Assembly (NCBI GenBank): GCA_900073065.1
Contig: FJOG01000019.1
Span: 101,918-151,879 of the forward strand
DNA length: 49,962 nt
DNA from: Phialocephala subalpina
Lineage: Eukaryota; Ascomycota; Leotiomycetes; Helotiales; Mollisiaceae
Direction: 5' to 3'
Position 1 is the stretch's first letter; each line of letters begins with the position of its first letter. This document shows, piece by piece, positions 31,791-42,858 of the stretch. Made by a program: the position numbers and the translations under genes. The notes under the pieces are model-generated. The model was not told the DNA's origin. It did no database searches and worked only from the letters and a program-made list of their open reading frames with translations.

Positions 31791-32729
31791 TCAGAATGCC
31801 ATTGCAATTCCAGCGAGTGACCTGCGACAGAATTGTAGGAGTGCTTTGATTCCTCCGATGTTGTCTGCCCTGCCTGCCAGGTCTATGGGAAATAGGACCG
31901 TTGTTCGAGCAGGTGCAGCTCGTTTGAGGGTAGCAGTGCTATTCGACCAAGGAGGATAGGTTGTATGCCATTGTCCATTGTCATATGAAGCTGTGGAGGC
32001 AGAAACCGAGGAGGTCAGAGTTGTAAAGCTCGAGGTATACGAGGTTTCGAGGGTAGAAGAAGCACTTGTCGTCGTAGGAGGGGTAGATTGTGTTGTATCG
32101 CTGGGTGTTGTTGATGGTATAGTTGTGGATGCGCTGAGCGAGGAAGTTGTCTTGGGAGGAGTTGTCTTGGGAGGAGTTGACTCGGAGGTCTCAGTGGACG
32201 ATTTTGATGTTGATGTGGTGGTTGTGCTCGAGGTCGTTGATTGCGTGGATGAGCTGGGAGTGGTGATCGTATTGAGAGGAGCAGACTCTGAAGTCTTAAT
32301 AGATGCTAGACTTGTTGGAGTGGTCGTGGGTGGGAGAACGATCGTGGTTGGAGCGCTGGTATCGATTACTGAATATTCAGTCGCGGTGACAGTGACAGGA
32401 GTTGCGGCTGGTGTGAGGGTCACATCGACCGTCTGAGTTGTTTTCGGGCCCTCCACAGTCTGTGTGGAAACGATGATGTCGGTAGTCGGTGGAAGAGTGT
32501 CGGTCGTGACGACAGTCTGTGTTGCTGGTGTGTCTGTGACTGTCTTGACTATTGTCACTTCGCCTTGTCCAGCGGTATTTGTTGACGCTGATGATCCTCC
32601 ATCGACTGGTACAACTGAGTATGTTGCTCGTGGTTCGAGGGTGATTTTCCGTGGAAAGAATGGCAAAGAGGATCCTAAGCAAAAGAGTGACGATGCTACA
32701 AAGAGCGATGTAGAGGTATTGAGACGCAT
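31791..32729 (-). CDS. Secreted Ser/Thr-rich wall-type glycoprotein, 312 aa
   Basis: From the ATG at 32729 the protein starts MRLNTSTSLFVASSLFCLGS, a classic signal peptide, so this start is preferred over in-frame ones further upstream. FPRK and LEPRATYSV follow, resembling a dibasic (Kex2-like) processing region. The centre (about 60-250) is dominated by Ser, Thr, Pro and Val, with a short exact duplication PPKTTPPKTT, and would be heavily O-mannosylated. Near the C-terminus YDNGQWHTTYPPW is followed by STATLKRAAPA, another dibasic site, and a final hydrophobic segment. No enzyme domain is visible. A structural or adhesive role at the cell wall is inferred from composition. The terminal segment might be a GPI signal, but it lacks a clear omega site. 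Confidence 0.75.
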   Translation of the reverse strand: MRLNTSTSLFVASSLFCLGSSLPFFPRKITLEPRATYSVVPVDGGSSASTNTAGQGEVTIVKTVTDTPATQTVVTTDTLPPTTDIIVSTQTVEGPKTTQTVDVTLTPAATPVTVTATEYSVIDTSAPTTIVLPPTTTPTSLASIKTSESAPLNTITTPSSSTQSTTSSTTTTSTSKSSTETSESTPPKTTPPKTTSSLSASTTIPSTTPSDTTQSTPPTTTSASSTLETSYTSSFTTLTSSVSASTASYDNGQWHTTYPPWSNSTATLKRAAPARTTVLFPIDLAGRADNIGGIKALLQFCRRSLAGIAMAF

Positions 32730-33971
32730 GGTGATGATGGATTGAGAGAGTGAGGAGAGCAGATACTTGCGTGGAATGAGGATGGTAGAGTATGCAGAAA
32801 GAACTTGCAGGGTTCCCGGGGGATACATGTTATATGGGGGTTCGCGATGGGAATTGGATTTTGGAGAGGCTGGTGGAAGGGCTGGTGTTTGCGTAGAAAT
32901 GCGATGGCTGGTACGCAAGCGCAACACCAAAACAGAGCCATGTCTCGCAATAATAGATCGTGCGATACCTGAGTAGGTATCGTTGTGTGTACCTTGCAGC
33001 TGTTAAGTCAGGAGTTGGAGAGAACTTCTCCAGATTTTCGAAATGTTTTCAAGTTGACGTGGTTTTGAAAGTTCGACGCGGAATCCAGACATCCTGAGGT
33101 GTTGCGGCCTTGTTGCCTGACTGTCTAAGACACTAAGCCAGGCACCGAATTTGAAGGCTGCCAACTTCAAGACAAACTTTTCCTTCATAAACCACATCTC
33201 GACAGCAACCTTCTTCAAGTGATCCTAGATTTTAGCGCCATTCATCTTTTATGTCTCAGTCATCTCAGCCACAGTATGGTCTAGATGCAGATATCCGTCG
33301 GCCTCTCGTGGTTGCAGCCTCGTGGTGTTCAGGTCTGCGGCAGATGCAGAAGTTCGTTTTGCATCCCCGCATCCTAGCTATGGCTGCCAGCATGATCCCT
33401 ATCATACTTTCGTACGTATTTCCTTTTTCGGCAGTCGCACAATCGAGGTCGATATCACATCTTGGGAGCGAGGAGTATGGAAGCAACGGCCGAAAGCTCT
33501 TCAGATTGATAATTTGTAGGTAAGAAATCCATGAAGAAACAATCCTGCACCGAAGCTCTTTCTCCCACTCTCTAGATCCACGGGAAGTTGTCGGTCTCGT
33601 TACGCTCGGCTTCCTTATCGGACTTGCTAAATCAGCGTCATCATTTCACCGCTATCAACTCTTTATCTCCATGCCGCTGAGTCGTGCAACCATACATACT
33701 GAATTGCTCCTATCACGGCCTTTAGGTCAAAATGTTTGTCGTGTTGTCATCTTGTTGAGTGATCGAACACTTGGCCGAATCCACCAATGAGGGTCTATTA
33801 ATTCTGAAACCCAGCACGCCTACCTTGATGGTTTGGTCCATTTCCTTCCAACACCTTCTTGATTGACGTCGAGGTGTTCAACTGAACGCCATTACATGGG
33901 CAGCAGGCTCATATACTGAACGCAGACGGCACCTGTGCCAAGTGGGCAAGTTTTCTGCTCAACACTCAATA
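32730..33971. other. Intergenic, one weak small open frame
   Basis: The only ATG frame of note is 33251-33523 (plus, 90 codons), with a hydrophobic stretch ILAMAASMIPIILSYVFPF that could be one membrane helix. I do not have enough support to call it. The region otherwise contains the promoters of the two divergent neighbours. Confidence 0.4.
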
Positions 33972-34751
33972 ATGGAGGACGAATCCGCCTTTATGCGAAT
34001 CCCCAGTGAGATACGACTCATGATCTACGACCTCCTCTTCGACGACCGGAATCAACGAGTATTCAGCATTCGAAACGAAGATCCAGATGTCTACAAACGT
34101 CGTCAACCTCACAAACGCACCGGCTATCGAGTTCTCGGTCGAGATCTGATGCGCCAAAGCACTCCGACCACATACCATCTCATCAATCATGTCGAAATGC
34201 ATCCCTCGATCATGGGTGTCAACCGCCAGATCTACGAAGAGTCTGCGCATATGCTCTACAGCAACAGAGTCTTCGATTTCGGCAGAGATATAGAGGCTAT
34301 TGTTCCCTTCTTCTCAGACTTGAAGGTACAAACAAGACCATTCATACAAGAGATTGCTTTGGTGAAGCAAGGATCAGTCTACACCCGCGACTACGATCGG
34401 TGTGAATGGAGCGGCGTTTGCGAATTCCTGCGAGAGAATATGCAATTGGGAAGCTTGAGATTGGTAGTGGAAGGAGGACGACCATCTCTTGGCTGGGAAG
34501 GTCTGCCGGAATACACATCTCAAGATTTCAAGACACTGCTGAGCGTCGGATACGAGCCATTGGAATGGGTCTGGCAACTACTTTCTGTGAAGGGGATCCG
34601 GAACCTGGAAATCGAATCCGAGATCCATCATTGTCCTCCGTCGCACAGCAGCGCCATGGCATTTTTCGCTGCATTCTCAGCCTCGATCGAGAAAGGATTC
34701 GCGGAGTTTCTTTCCGCTGAACTTGTTGGTGGTAGCGGTCTGAAGATGTGA
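33972..34751 (+). CDS. F-box-like/2EXR-type protein, 259 aa
   Basis: From the ATG at 33972 the protein begins with an F-box-like helix pair, FMRIPSEIRLMIYDLLF (about 7-23). The block SIMGVNRQIYEESAHMLYSNRVFDFG matches the second conserved part of this large Pezizomycotina family (LxVNRQIxxEAxxxLYxxNxF). No leucine-rich or WD repeats follow. Such proteins are assumed to be substrate-recognition or protein-interaction factors, but almost none have been studied. The gene is intronless. It lies 539 bp before another family member in the same orientation, which suggests local duplication followed by divergence. Start choice: an in-frame GTG upstream is disregarded. Confidence 0.82.
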   Translation: MEDESAFMRIPSEIRLMIYDLLFDDRNQRVFSIRNEDPDVYKRRQPHKRTGYRVLGRDLMRQSTPTTYHLINHVEMHPSIMGVNRQIYEESAHMLYSNRVFDFGRDIEAIVPFFSDLKVQTRPFIQEIALVKQGSVYTRDYDRCEWSGVCEFLRENMQLGSLRLVVEGGRPSLGWEGLPEYTSQDFKTLLSVGYEPLEWVWQLLSVKGIRNLEIESEIHHCPPSHSSAMAFFAAFSASIEKGFAEFLSAELVGGSGLKM

Positions 34752-35290
34752 TTTGTCTTTGGAGATACAGTCATCATCAGGATTGGATGGATGTCAGCCT
34801 CAGCATGCAGGTGCAGCGGTATTCAAGCCCGTGAACGCCTTCGATGCAACCGGGCCAGAAGCGCAGCTCGGAATATCATGTCAGAGACGGAAGCTTTCAG
34901 CGCAATGGAATGCTTGTGTTACAATGGAATTGGTGTTGTATATAGAGCTGGATTCCTAGGGTTTTGTGCGTTTTCCAGATAAATTTATTTTTACTGTTCT
35001 CCCAAGACTTCCAGTCCTGCAAATGCACTTTGGCCATCACCTTCACTTTCAGCTTTCCACCAAGCCGTCAGCTTCAAACCCCGATGAATCACAATCGTTC
35101 TTTCCCAATCACCACCTCCCACACAAGCCATTTCAGATAGCCTCTCAACAAAACAAATCTCAGATACCATTTCCCTCATCCGACATCGCGGTCAGCACCA
35201 AGCCACTTCCCAGCTCACCTTCGCACTTTTCTCACCCAAAAAAAAAAGCACCGATCACTTACTCGAGCACATCAACCTAGCGCATAATTA
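34752..35290. other. Spacer between two F-box-like genes
   Basis: No gene seen. The last 250 bp are CT- and CA-rich (34990-35280) and look like a promoter and leader of the next gene. Confidence 0.5.
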
Positions 35291-36730
35291 ATGATGCAGT
35301 GCGACGGCTTCCCAAACAGTCGGGCCGCCGCCCTCGACCCACCTTCAGGCGCTGAGACTGCACTGAAAATCACTAATCTGGGCCCGTCAGGGTATGCCGG
35401 CAACGCTGGCTCGTTCCTCGCAGGTAGCGGTGACGGCGGTAACTTCCCGGAGCCGGGGCTGAAAGTGAACGTTTTCTATCAGCAGAGGAAAGGCGTTAGG
35501 CTGTGTATGAGTAATTGTAGAGAGATTGAAGTGGCGGTCTTGCTTCCTTTATCTGAGTCATATTCCACTTCTTCGCTTTCTTCAACTTTCGGAATTGATG
35601 AAAGATTGAACGGAAATTCTGGGATTGAAGTTGAGGGTTCACAAGAAAAAAAGTTGCGAGCGAATGCAAAGATGGACGCCGATCAGGAACACCACACCGC
35701 CGATCTCAGCCTTACCGAGAACACCAACATCTCATCACATGATCCGTCAACTCCCACCAAACAACCAGAAGCAGAGCAGAAAGATGAAGCATTTCGCTTC
35801 CTCGATCTCCCCCTTGAGCTCCGTCTCAAGATTTATGGCCATCTCCTCCCGGCAAGACACCATACAGTAGCAACCCAAATCCCCCACAACGGCTCCTTCT
35901 ATAACACCTCAACCATCCCCTCCCACTCCGCACAATCATTTTACCCCTTCGGAATTTCTGCTCCTATCCAGAAGTTGACTACCTACAAGGTATTGACCGG
36001 TAATTTTCGGAATGATTTCCCGGGATTGTCGATGTTTCCTGAAGTTCTAAGGGTGAACAAGCAGATTCATGAGGAGGCAGAGGGTGTGTTGTATGGGAGT
36101 AAAGATACGGTGTGGGATTTTGGGACTTATGTTGATGCTGCGATTGCGTTTTGGGGGGATAGGAGTGTGGACGCTAGGAGGAGCGTGAAGAGTATCAGAG
36201 TCGCAAGGGAGATGCCGGCGTGGTTGGGAAGAAATGCATACGGGAATGAGCGCGAGGATGCATCTTGGGTTAGGTTCTGTGATTTCGTCAAGCAGGAACT
36301 CAAAGGACTACAAACCCTCGACCTCACGCTCTGGAGTTCGACGGGGAGTGCTGCTTCTTTCCCAACACGGATTCCTGGATCCCAAGCCCAGGCCGAAGGA
36401 GAGAGAGATGAAGATGAAGAGACGGAAAGAAAGCGGAAGGAACAGGAGGAGACGGAAATGAAATGGAGAGAATACAATTACACCGCCTCCCTGCTCTCCA
36501 CTCCAGCCTTACGTTCAGCTCGTATCACATGGTGGGGCTTTAACTCCGAAGCTGGTAACGGAGTGGAAGAAAACGGAGGCGCGAGTGATCGTAGTTGGGG
36601 AGGAAGTAAGAAGGGCTTTGATAGTTGGATTGCGACGCGGATGGTGGGTGATGAGTTGGTGAAGGATAGGATGGTGAGGGAGGGGGTTGTGGTTGAGGAT
36701 GTTGTTGTGGTGAGAGGAGGGGATGCTTGA
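35291..36730 (+). CDS. F-box-like/2EXR-type protein, up to 479 aa
   Basis: The open frame from ATG 35291 encodes 479 residues. The F-box-like motif FRFLDLPLELRLKIYGHLLP lies at about 168-187, and MFPEVLRVNKQIHEEAEGVLYGS at about 243-265 is the second family block. A charged Glu/Arg-rich coil (EERDEDEETERKRKEQEE-type) occupies about 375-395. Family members normally have the motif near the N-terminus, so the first 127 residues (Gly- and Ser-rich, poorly protein-like) may be untranslated. The internal ATG at 35672 (MDADQEHH) is then a good alternative start, giving 352 residues. It is intronless and in tandem with the gene at 33972. Function unknown; protein interaction is inferred. Confidence 0.8.
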   Translation: MMQCDGFPNSRAAALDPPSGAETALKITNLGPSGYAGNAGSFLAGSGDGGNFPEPGLKVNVFYQQRKGVRLCMSNCREIEVAVLLPLSESYSTSSLSSTFGIDERLNGNSGIEVEGSQEKKLRANAKMDADQEHHTADLSLTENTNISSHDPSTPTKQPEAEQKDEAFRFLDLPLELRLKIYGHLLPARHHTVATQIPHNGSFYNTSTIPSHSAQSFYPFGISAPIQKLTTYKVLTGNFRNDFPGLSMFPEVLRVNKQIHEEAEGVLYGSKDTVWDFGTYVDAAIAFWGDRSVDARRSVKSIRVAREMPAWLGRNAYGNEREDASWVRFCDFVKQELKGLQTLDLTLWSSTGSAASFPTRIPGSQAQAEGERDEDEETERKRKEQEETEMKWREYNYTASLLSTPALRSARITWWGFNSEAGNGVEENGGASDRSWGGSKKGFDSWIATRMVGDELVKDRMVREGVVVEDVVVVRGGDA

Positions 36731-38987
36731 GTAGGTTGGGTGAAATAAGGGGAGGGCGATTCAAGCGGGTGAGGAGGGGTTGATTCCTAGTCGGGATTAG
36801 AACTTTGGCCTTAAGAGGGGTTATGATTGCAGGTTGAACTATAGCATGGAGCTCATAGATAGATCTGCTTGCATGGATTCAGTCTCAAACTCAGGAGCCA
36901 GTGCTCGGTTCCTGAGCTGGTTTTGGCACTTCGGAATTGGGGAAGTTGTGATACAAGGTTAGACTTCAGCATGAAGTTGGTAGATTGGTCTGCTTACAAT
37001 AGATTTGTTCCAAACTCATTGGGCATGCGCTCATTCCTCATCACTTGATTCGCCTTACTCCTAACTTTTCTCTTGCCAAGCTTTCCTCATTTGGCAAGTC
37101 GAGTCGCCTGGTTCTTTTCTTTGCAGACGAAGTATAAATACTCACCACTCCTGAGCATGAACACTTTTAACTTGAAACCGTTACTAGCACGTCGAGTACC
37201 ATTTACAGAGGCCGTGGCCCGAAGTGTATGTGTTGGGAGGTAAAGTGGCCCCGTTCAAATTTTTGACATCCCTTACTCGACAATAACTCGACAATAGGTT
37301 CCGTTCTTCCATTTTGAGATTGCTCGGGATCTGACTTTTTCTCGTTCATCGCTTCGATTGTTTCGTTGTTGCTGACAGCGATAATTGTCCCATCTAAAAG
37401 TTTGTCTTATTATTAATGATAATCTATTCCCCTAATCTCGGATCTTGGACTTAAAACCAGCGGGGCAGGCACTCGTTCCTTCTGAGGTTGTGTTTCAAAC
37501 ACGTGTAAATTCTCGCTCAAGTGGGCACGTCCACCTCGATTCCACGCACCCTGACAGACTATGAACTGTTTTCGGATATATTCGCTTCTTGGCGGGTCTC
37601 CTCGTGTGGTGGTGAGGTTCTTTTATACTCAAAAGCTGTAGCCAGTAGCTTGATTTTGCGCCGTGAGACTTCAGATCGAATGAGCTGGAGAACAAGGCGT
37701 TCTGATTTGTAGCCTTTACTTACCAAGAGTATATTCACTTTGTTTCCCAAGTAGAATGTGGAGTCGGGCTAGATCTAAGCTCTCGTAGAAGGAATCTCTG
37801 CTGTCTATAGATGTGGGAAGCACCTCCACACTATTTTAGCAACTTGTTCTTCATGATCTTTAACTTCATACACGCGAGATCATGGCCGCTGCCCCGGAAT
37901 TTCGTTTGCCCAAGACAAATTTACCTATGTCAGACCTCGCAGGATAGGCTACTAATCGTCTAGATTCTTGACCTCTCCTCGTGCGGGGTTTCAGTCCCTC
38001 AAATCGAAGAACTTGCTATCATCTTATGGAGTGGCAATGATGGAGGTTGACATCAAACAGGCTTCTCTCAGATCAAACGTCGCTTGATCCTAATCTTCTC
38101 ATCTGACGTTGCAACATGCACCTGGATTTTGTGGTGGTTCTTCCAGAAGTTCATTGAAGCTGACACCCCAGCGCATCAAGAGCTTCTTGAACTCATTTCT
38201 CTTCCAGTCGAAGAAATTCTTGGCTTCTTTCGTCAACCGATTCTCTTTCCTCCTGGCATTGAGGAAGCCAAACTGGAGCAGCACGCTTACTTGGGCTCAT
38301 GCTCGCCTCCACAGTAGCCTTTTGTTGTCTAAAATCTCCAATAATAATCGCTTGCAAGTTGTTGATACTTGTTTGAAGATTCGCGTTTGAGGGGTGGGCG
38401 TCGATGTGTAAGCAAGTAATCTTGCAGATGTTCTCGAATTTGTGTCTTCTCTTTCGCTGTCAAATGGATTGCGGGTAAAATAACGATGAAAAAGGATCAG
38501 GGCACGTTAGCGTATTAGGCAATGTTAATTCTATTACGGCTCGAGGAACGAAGTGACTCGCGAAACTATGTCTCCAGGATATCTAAGTCGGCTTGAGAAC
38601 TTATAAAGCCTAATAAGACTCAAATATGTCTAAGAGATTTACATATCAAGTACTAGAGATGCTTTCTTTGAGTATGATGCTCTAACATCCTATCTTCAGT
38701 GGCCAATGGTGAGGTTGAGCCTTCTCAAAGTGCTGAACCATTCAATCTATATCAGAAAACAAGGTTTGGAGTTTCATCTACGCCTTTCCAGCCTCACTCG
38801 AGATCATGATGGATATCAGCTGCTACTAGAAGAGGCTTCACGTGAATTGTCCCGAATTATGGGTTGAACTCGAGGGACATTCACCTTCGCGCTAATTTCT
38901 CTATCCAGATTAGAACATCAATGCGTCTGTCAACAGCCAACCTCACCTTGCACAACCACAGCAACTTTGGAAGACCACCAAGACAAG
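36731..38987. other. Long intergenic region without supported genes
   Basis: About 2.2 kb. It holds a diverged direct duplication (36832-37080, listed separately). Short frames at 37495-37750 and 38084-38390 lack ATG starts or domains. The frame at 38084 (WILWWFFQKFIEADTPAH...) reads somewhat like protein and could be a gene relic. Confidence 0.45.
36832..37080. repeat. Diverged ~125-bp direct repeat, two units
   Basis: GGTTGAACTATAGCATGGAG at 36832 and GGTTAGACTTCAGCATGAAG at 36957 start two units that align over about 100 bp (TAGATCTGCTTGCAT / TAGATTGGTCTGCTTACA, then CAAACTCA and CAGTGCTCGGTTCCTGAG / ATGCGCTCATTCCTCATC). This looks like an old tandem duplication of non-coding DNA. Confidence 0.55.
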
Positions 38988-39923
38988 ATGGAAACCTCCA
39001 CCATGAGCGAATGGACCGCAGAAACTCTCACTGAACACTTGCTCGCGAAGTTCGATTCTGATAACACGACTTCTAACGCGCGGAAGCTGAGTCGAGTACA
39101 AGAGCATCGATCCAAGCAACTGACTCGTGTTATTCATAACGCGTTTCCGTTCTGGAGAGACTATCGTCAATTGGTCCAGAGATTGTATCAATTGTCAAAG
39201 GTTTCGTGGTCGACCGAAAGTAAGGTCGTCAAGGATGCTTCTGGGGAGAAGGTTTGTTTACTTTCCCCCCGTCGCATTCCCAGCCCCCCAAGCCTCCTGG
39301 AACATTTATCAAGGATTTTGAACTCGTCTGACATCACCTTTTAGGGTCTACAAGAAGATCATGGTGGTCATCGAAAGCGAGGTGTCAAATATCCAGAGCT
39401 GCGAGGAGGATTGATCAAGACCTTCAAGCTCCTTGGACAGTTCGAGGCCGCGCAAACACTTCGCCTCCGAGCCGCCAAGGGTTTTGCGCTGGTGGGTGGT
39501 CGATTCTCCTTGGAGGCAGCGATGCTGAGTGTTGTCGAAGATTCATTGTCCAAGATCGCTCGGGTCAATGGCCTGACGGGAAAGGAGGTCGATACATGGG
39601 TTGGCGCTACCGAGACAAGCAAGCTGTTGAGGCAACTACGACCGGACAACACGAAGACGATCGGCGAGGCGGTTTGGTTTATGGTCGAGTTTCTCCTTCC
39701 GCAAGTCACCACTGCTGAATATAATGCAGAGATGGCGAATCTGGGCTATGATCGAGGCGAGAAGGGGCTTTCTAGCAAAGGAGGCTCCGCGGGTGGCTTT
39801 CAGAAAACCTGGGATCGCAACGCACAATTATATCGGCCTGAAGTTGGGCCTGGTGGGCGTCTTCCAACTTCAAGTTTCGGCACTCGAACCACAGAGATAT
39901 TGAGGGTGGCTGATTGGCGCTAA
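38988..39923 (+). CDS. Uncharacterised two-exon protein, 280 aa
   Basis: Exon 1 (38988-39251, 88 codons from ATG 38988) joins exon 2 (39345-39923) in phase 0 across a 93-nt intron (GTTTGT...TTTTAG). The protein starts METSTMSEWTAETLTEHLLAKF. It has a helical middle (RDYRQLVQRLYQLSKVSW, FKLLGQFEAAQTLRLRAAKGFALVGGRF) and a Gly-rich tail with KTWDRNAQLYRPEVG. There is no signal peptide, membrane segment or domain that I recognise. The clean splice and a normal stop support expression. It converges with the PAQR gene, whose stop codon lies 201 bp away. Confidence 0.7.
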
Positions 39924-40124
39924 GGTAATGGTTCATCTGCAGAATGGTAGGAAAGGATGTTGGAGTAACGAGGTCGGCTTTGTGAGATGAAGATCATCGG
40001 GAAGGGGACTTGTAGGAAGAGGTCATTACTCTACTTATGATGATTCGCATATGATACAAATGTCGCAAGACAGCTGGTACTTTGACAAAGCCCCACTTTC
40101 AACAATAAATGAAGCACCAACTTC

Positions 40125-41090
40125 TCAGAATGTTGCCACACACTGATGATTGTTGTGATAGTTCCACGCATATGTATCCCAAACGCCTTTCAAATGCACC
40201 ACACTCGCACAAACAACCAAAATATGAAATATCTGATGCGAGCAAAACCAGATGTCGAACTTTCCAGGCCACTTCGACTCCGGGAACCTTGTTGCAAAGA
40301 AGAATGCTCCGAGTCCGTACACAATTCCTTCAAGGAACCAGTATGGCATGCCTGAGCGAACCCACATCTCTTTCCAACCATAGAGCCAGAGTCCGTGACA
40401 GATCGGAGCGAGCCCCGAAAGAGCTGTCGTGACGAAAGCTGTTGTTCGATGGGATCGGAAGCGAAGACCTTGCAGCTGAGGATGCAGGACGAGGACGGAG
40501 GTGACCAGACTGAGAGTGATGATCATGGTCCAGTATACTCGTTGCAAGAAAGGCTCGCAATAGAAGCCAACGAAGATTCCAGAAAAGAAGGATCCCAGAA
40601 TCAACGTCAAGATGCCAACGTAGTCGATTCGGAGAAAGAGCGAGGAGACTTCGAAGGAGTGGTTCATGAGCGTATGGTAACAGGTTGACAGAAACATAGT
40701 CACCATTCCGGCAAGGACATTTGCACCAAAGACAAGGCGGTCTCTTGCTGAAGCTCGAGGAAAGTGGTGTGTGATTAGATTCTGGATGTATATCTGGACG
40801 AAGATGGAAAGTATTCCCGGGATGAGATGCGTGTATATGTTCAATGTCTCATTATGCAGATATGTCAATGAGTGTAGACATGGAATCGAGGAATATGAGA
40901 CAGGCCGGTATGCCGAGTGAACGGATGGGTTGTCCTGATACCATTCCGGGATGTCTTCGAAGCGAAGAAGGCGACGGTCGGGAGTGGCACGTGATCCACT
41001 CCCTTTTTCTTGTTCGGTGATACCTTGTGCTCTTGTGAATAGCCGTGCTGGTCGTCGGAGTGTAAGGATAGAAGTCATACTCCCCGACAT
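40125..41090 (-). CDS. PAQR/Izh-type seven-helix membrane protein, 321 aa
   Basis: A single exon of 321 residues from ATG 41090. The cytosolic N-terminus carries FEDIPEWYQDNP (about 44-55), followed by SVHSAYRP and LTYLHNETLNIYTHLIPG, which define the adiponectin-receptor/hemolysin III (PAQR) family. Seven hydrophobic helices follow between about 85 and 300. The predicted zinc ligands are present: His139 in STCYHTLMNH and the pair His285/His289 in SHQIFHILVV. Fungal relatives (Izh proteins of yeast) influence zinc, sterol and lipid metabolism and act as membrane receptors. The core resembles a ceramidase-like fold. The length is normal and nothing is missing. The 3' end faces the 280-aa gene. 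The CT- and GA-rich DNA upstream of 41090 is its likely promoter. Confidence 0.93.
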   Translation of the reverse strand: MSGSMTSILTLRRPARLFTRAQGITEQEKGSGSRATPDRRLLRFEDIPEWYQDNPSVHSAYRPVSYSSIPCLHSLTYLHNETLNIYTHLIPGILSIFVQIYIQNLITHHFPRASARDRLVFGANVLAGMVTMFLSTCYHTLMNHSFEVSSLFLRIDYVGILTLILGSFFSGIFVGFYCEPFLQRVYWTMIITLSLVTSVLVLHPQLQGLRFRSHRTTAFVTTALSGLAPICHGLWLYGWKEMWVRSGMPYWFLEGIVYGLGAFFFATRFPESKWPGKFDIWFCSHQIFHILVVCASVVHLKGVWDTYAWNYHNNHQCVATF

Positions 41091-41862
41091 CGTGTGCCGT
41101 GGAACCTCCAGAATATCACTCAGTCAGTTTGTTTAAAGATGGGATTGACGGAGCAATCTCCGTGGTCGGCCTGTGGTGACGTGGTGATCGAGAGAAATGT
41201 CTCGTGATGTCGATGCCAGAAGGACCCGGAAAAATTAACATGGGCCTACTCTGGATGCAAATATATATACAATGCTAAAAAGAAATCTGTTTTGAAGTTT
41301 TCAGGTACGGAGCAGTCGAGAGGAAAGAAAAACGTTTGCTGCCGGCGATCTGATGATGAAGTCGTGCTTTTTCCGCAATCTCCACCGACCGCCTCGCGTC
41401 CGTCCCAGCGGCTAAATGCATCCGCCAATGTCTTTACAAAATGCAATTATTAAGCAGAGAGCACCCACAAAAGGCTTGACAGCCCCAAATACATGTGCAT
41501 TTTATTATTTCTAGACTCTAGTGATATCGTAAAGGGATACGGGAATCAAGTTTCATGGCTTGAATTATGATATTTTTCTATGCGCTTAGCGATTAAGCGC
41601 TATTCCTCCCGAGGTTTCTTTCTTTTACATGCAATTCATCGGTGAAAAAGCTGCGCAAATTCTCATCTTGGAAATGGAAAAGAGAAAACCATTCGCCTGT
41701 GGTTTCCTTCTATATCTATGGCTAGAAAGGCATCTTGTAAGTGTAGAAGGTTCATACATATCTCGCGCTTGTTGTTTTGAAACGTGTATGCTAGATTCCA
41801 GTACTGTCCTTAGTCAAAATAAATTGTAGCAAGGATGTTCCGTCTTGTGTTTCGTCTTATCG
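41091..41862. other. Intergenic, no gene supported
   Basis: Promoter side of the PAQR gene and 3' flank of the broken 2EXR gene. It contains TATATATAC at 41263-41272 and an AGCGCTTAATCGCTAAGCGC-type palindrome at about 41581-41602. No coding sequence. Confidence 0.5.
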
Positions 41863-42858
41863 TTATTGGAGACGCATTTTGGCAGGATAGTTCTCAAATA
41901 GGTCAACATTGGCACCCCTATCCCCCCACTTGCTGTTAAAGCGGAGCGTTTTCCGCAAGTCGAGGACTTCCATCTCAACTCCTTGATATCGCCACCATGT
42001 CTCGGGGGATGACCACGTCCCAAAGATCTTCAGGAATTCCGTTGCTTGCTGACTCTTCATGGACTCGGCCCTTTCACTGGGCAAGTAGTCACTCATACAA
42101 TGTGAGCTTCTGAAGGCTGGTGAACTTTTCCAAAATCCCTTTCATCTTTTCCGGAGTACAAATGTTTCCCCGAAGGGACGCACGCATCGATAGGTATTGA
42201 ATGTTTGATGTTCAGGGTGATGGCGATGCTGTATTGAGCACCGTTGCGAAATTAAAACTTGAAAAATAGCTTTGCATATTCAGTTGGTCTTCGTCGAAAA
42301 GTCTGGGAGTAAAATTCAGGAAGAAGATTTGTTCCTTGGGAAGGTACACCTTTCGGAAGCATGAGAAGCCACGGCAAACTGGGCATGGTTGGCCGGTATG
42401 AGTGCTATTCTCTTCCGAAACCTAACTTCCTGGCATCGAAAAATCTTTTTCCGAAAACTCTTCTTCTGACAAACAGTTTTCTTCCGGCGAACACTCTTCT
42501 TCCAGGGAACAATCTTTATCGAACCAAGCGTAGTACAACTTCTTGCGACTGTCGGGACAGCCGTTAGTAACGCCCCAAATCACTATCTGTGACTGACAAA
42601 CACCGAGGTATCCATTGTGTCTTTTCACGGCGATCTCACGAGCCTCCATGTTGACGCTGAGTAGTGGACATGGAGGAGCTGCCAAGAGCGTCTTCGTCAA
42701 TCGGATCTGTATTATGTTAGGCATCTGTAGTGTTGGACTGCGAAATTCGAATATTGAAGTTGGTGATCGTTCCCATTCCGGAATGCTAGCTCCCAAATCA
42801 TTCTTTGGAGCTCTAGCGAGAGGAGGTTGAATAGGACGAAGGCCTTGTTGTTTGCCAT
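41863..42858 (-). pseudogene. 2EXR-domain gene, broken by frameshifts
   Basis: The minus strand from ATG 42858 begins MANNKAFVLFNLLSLELQRM, followed by IWELAFRNGN. This is a clear 2EXR domain start (F-x-F-x2-L-x-E-x-R-x2-IW). The frame then stops at CLT*. A second frame gives PCPLLSVNMEAREIAVKRHN, equivalent to the LLxVNRESR block of the family, followed by an acidic stretch. Other frames give FRKVYLPKEQIFFLNFTPRL, NICTPEKMKGILEKFTSLQKLTL and finally EFLKIFGTWSSPETWW to a stop at 41863. At least three changes of frame are needed. A 33-nt GT...AG segment (GTCC...CTAACATAATACAG) at the first break would restore the frame but is shorter than other introns here. I read it as a young pseudogene of the same family as the gene at 43922. 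Confidence 0.65.

Noticed and set aside
31978..32436. Plus-strand 152-codon frame rich in Val and Glu
   Set aside because: It is the antisense shadow of the Ser/Thr-rich wall-protein repeat region.
38084..38390. Small protein gene
   Set aside because: No ATG start and no recognisable domain; only a possible relic.
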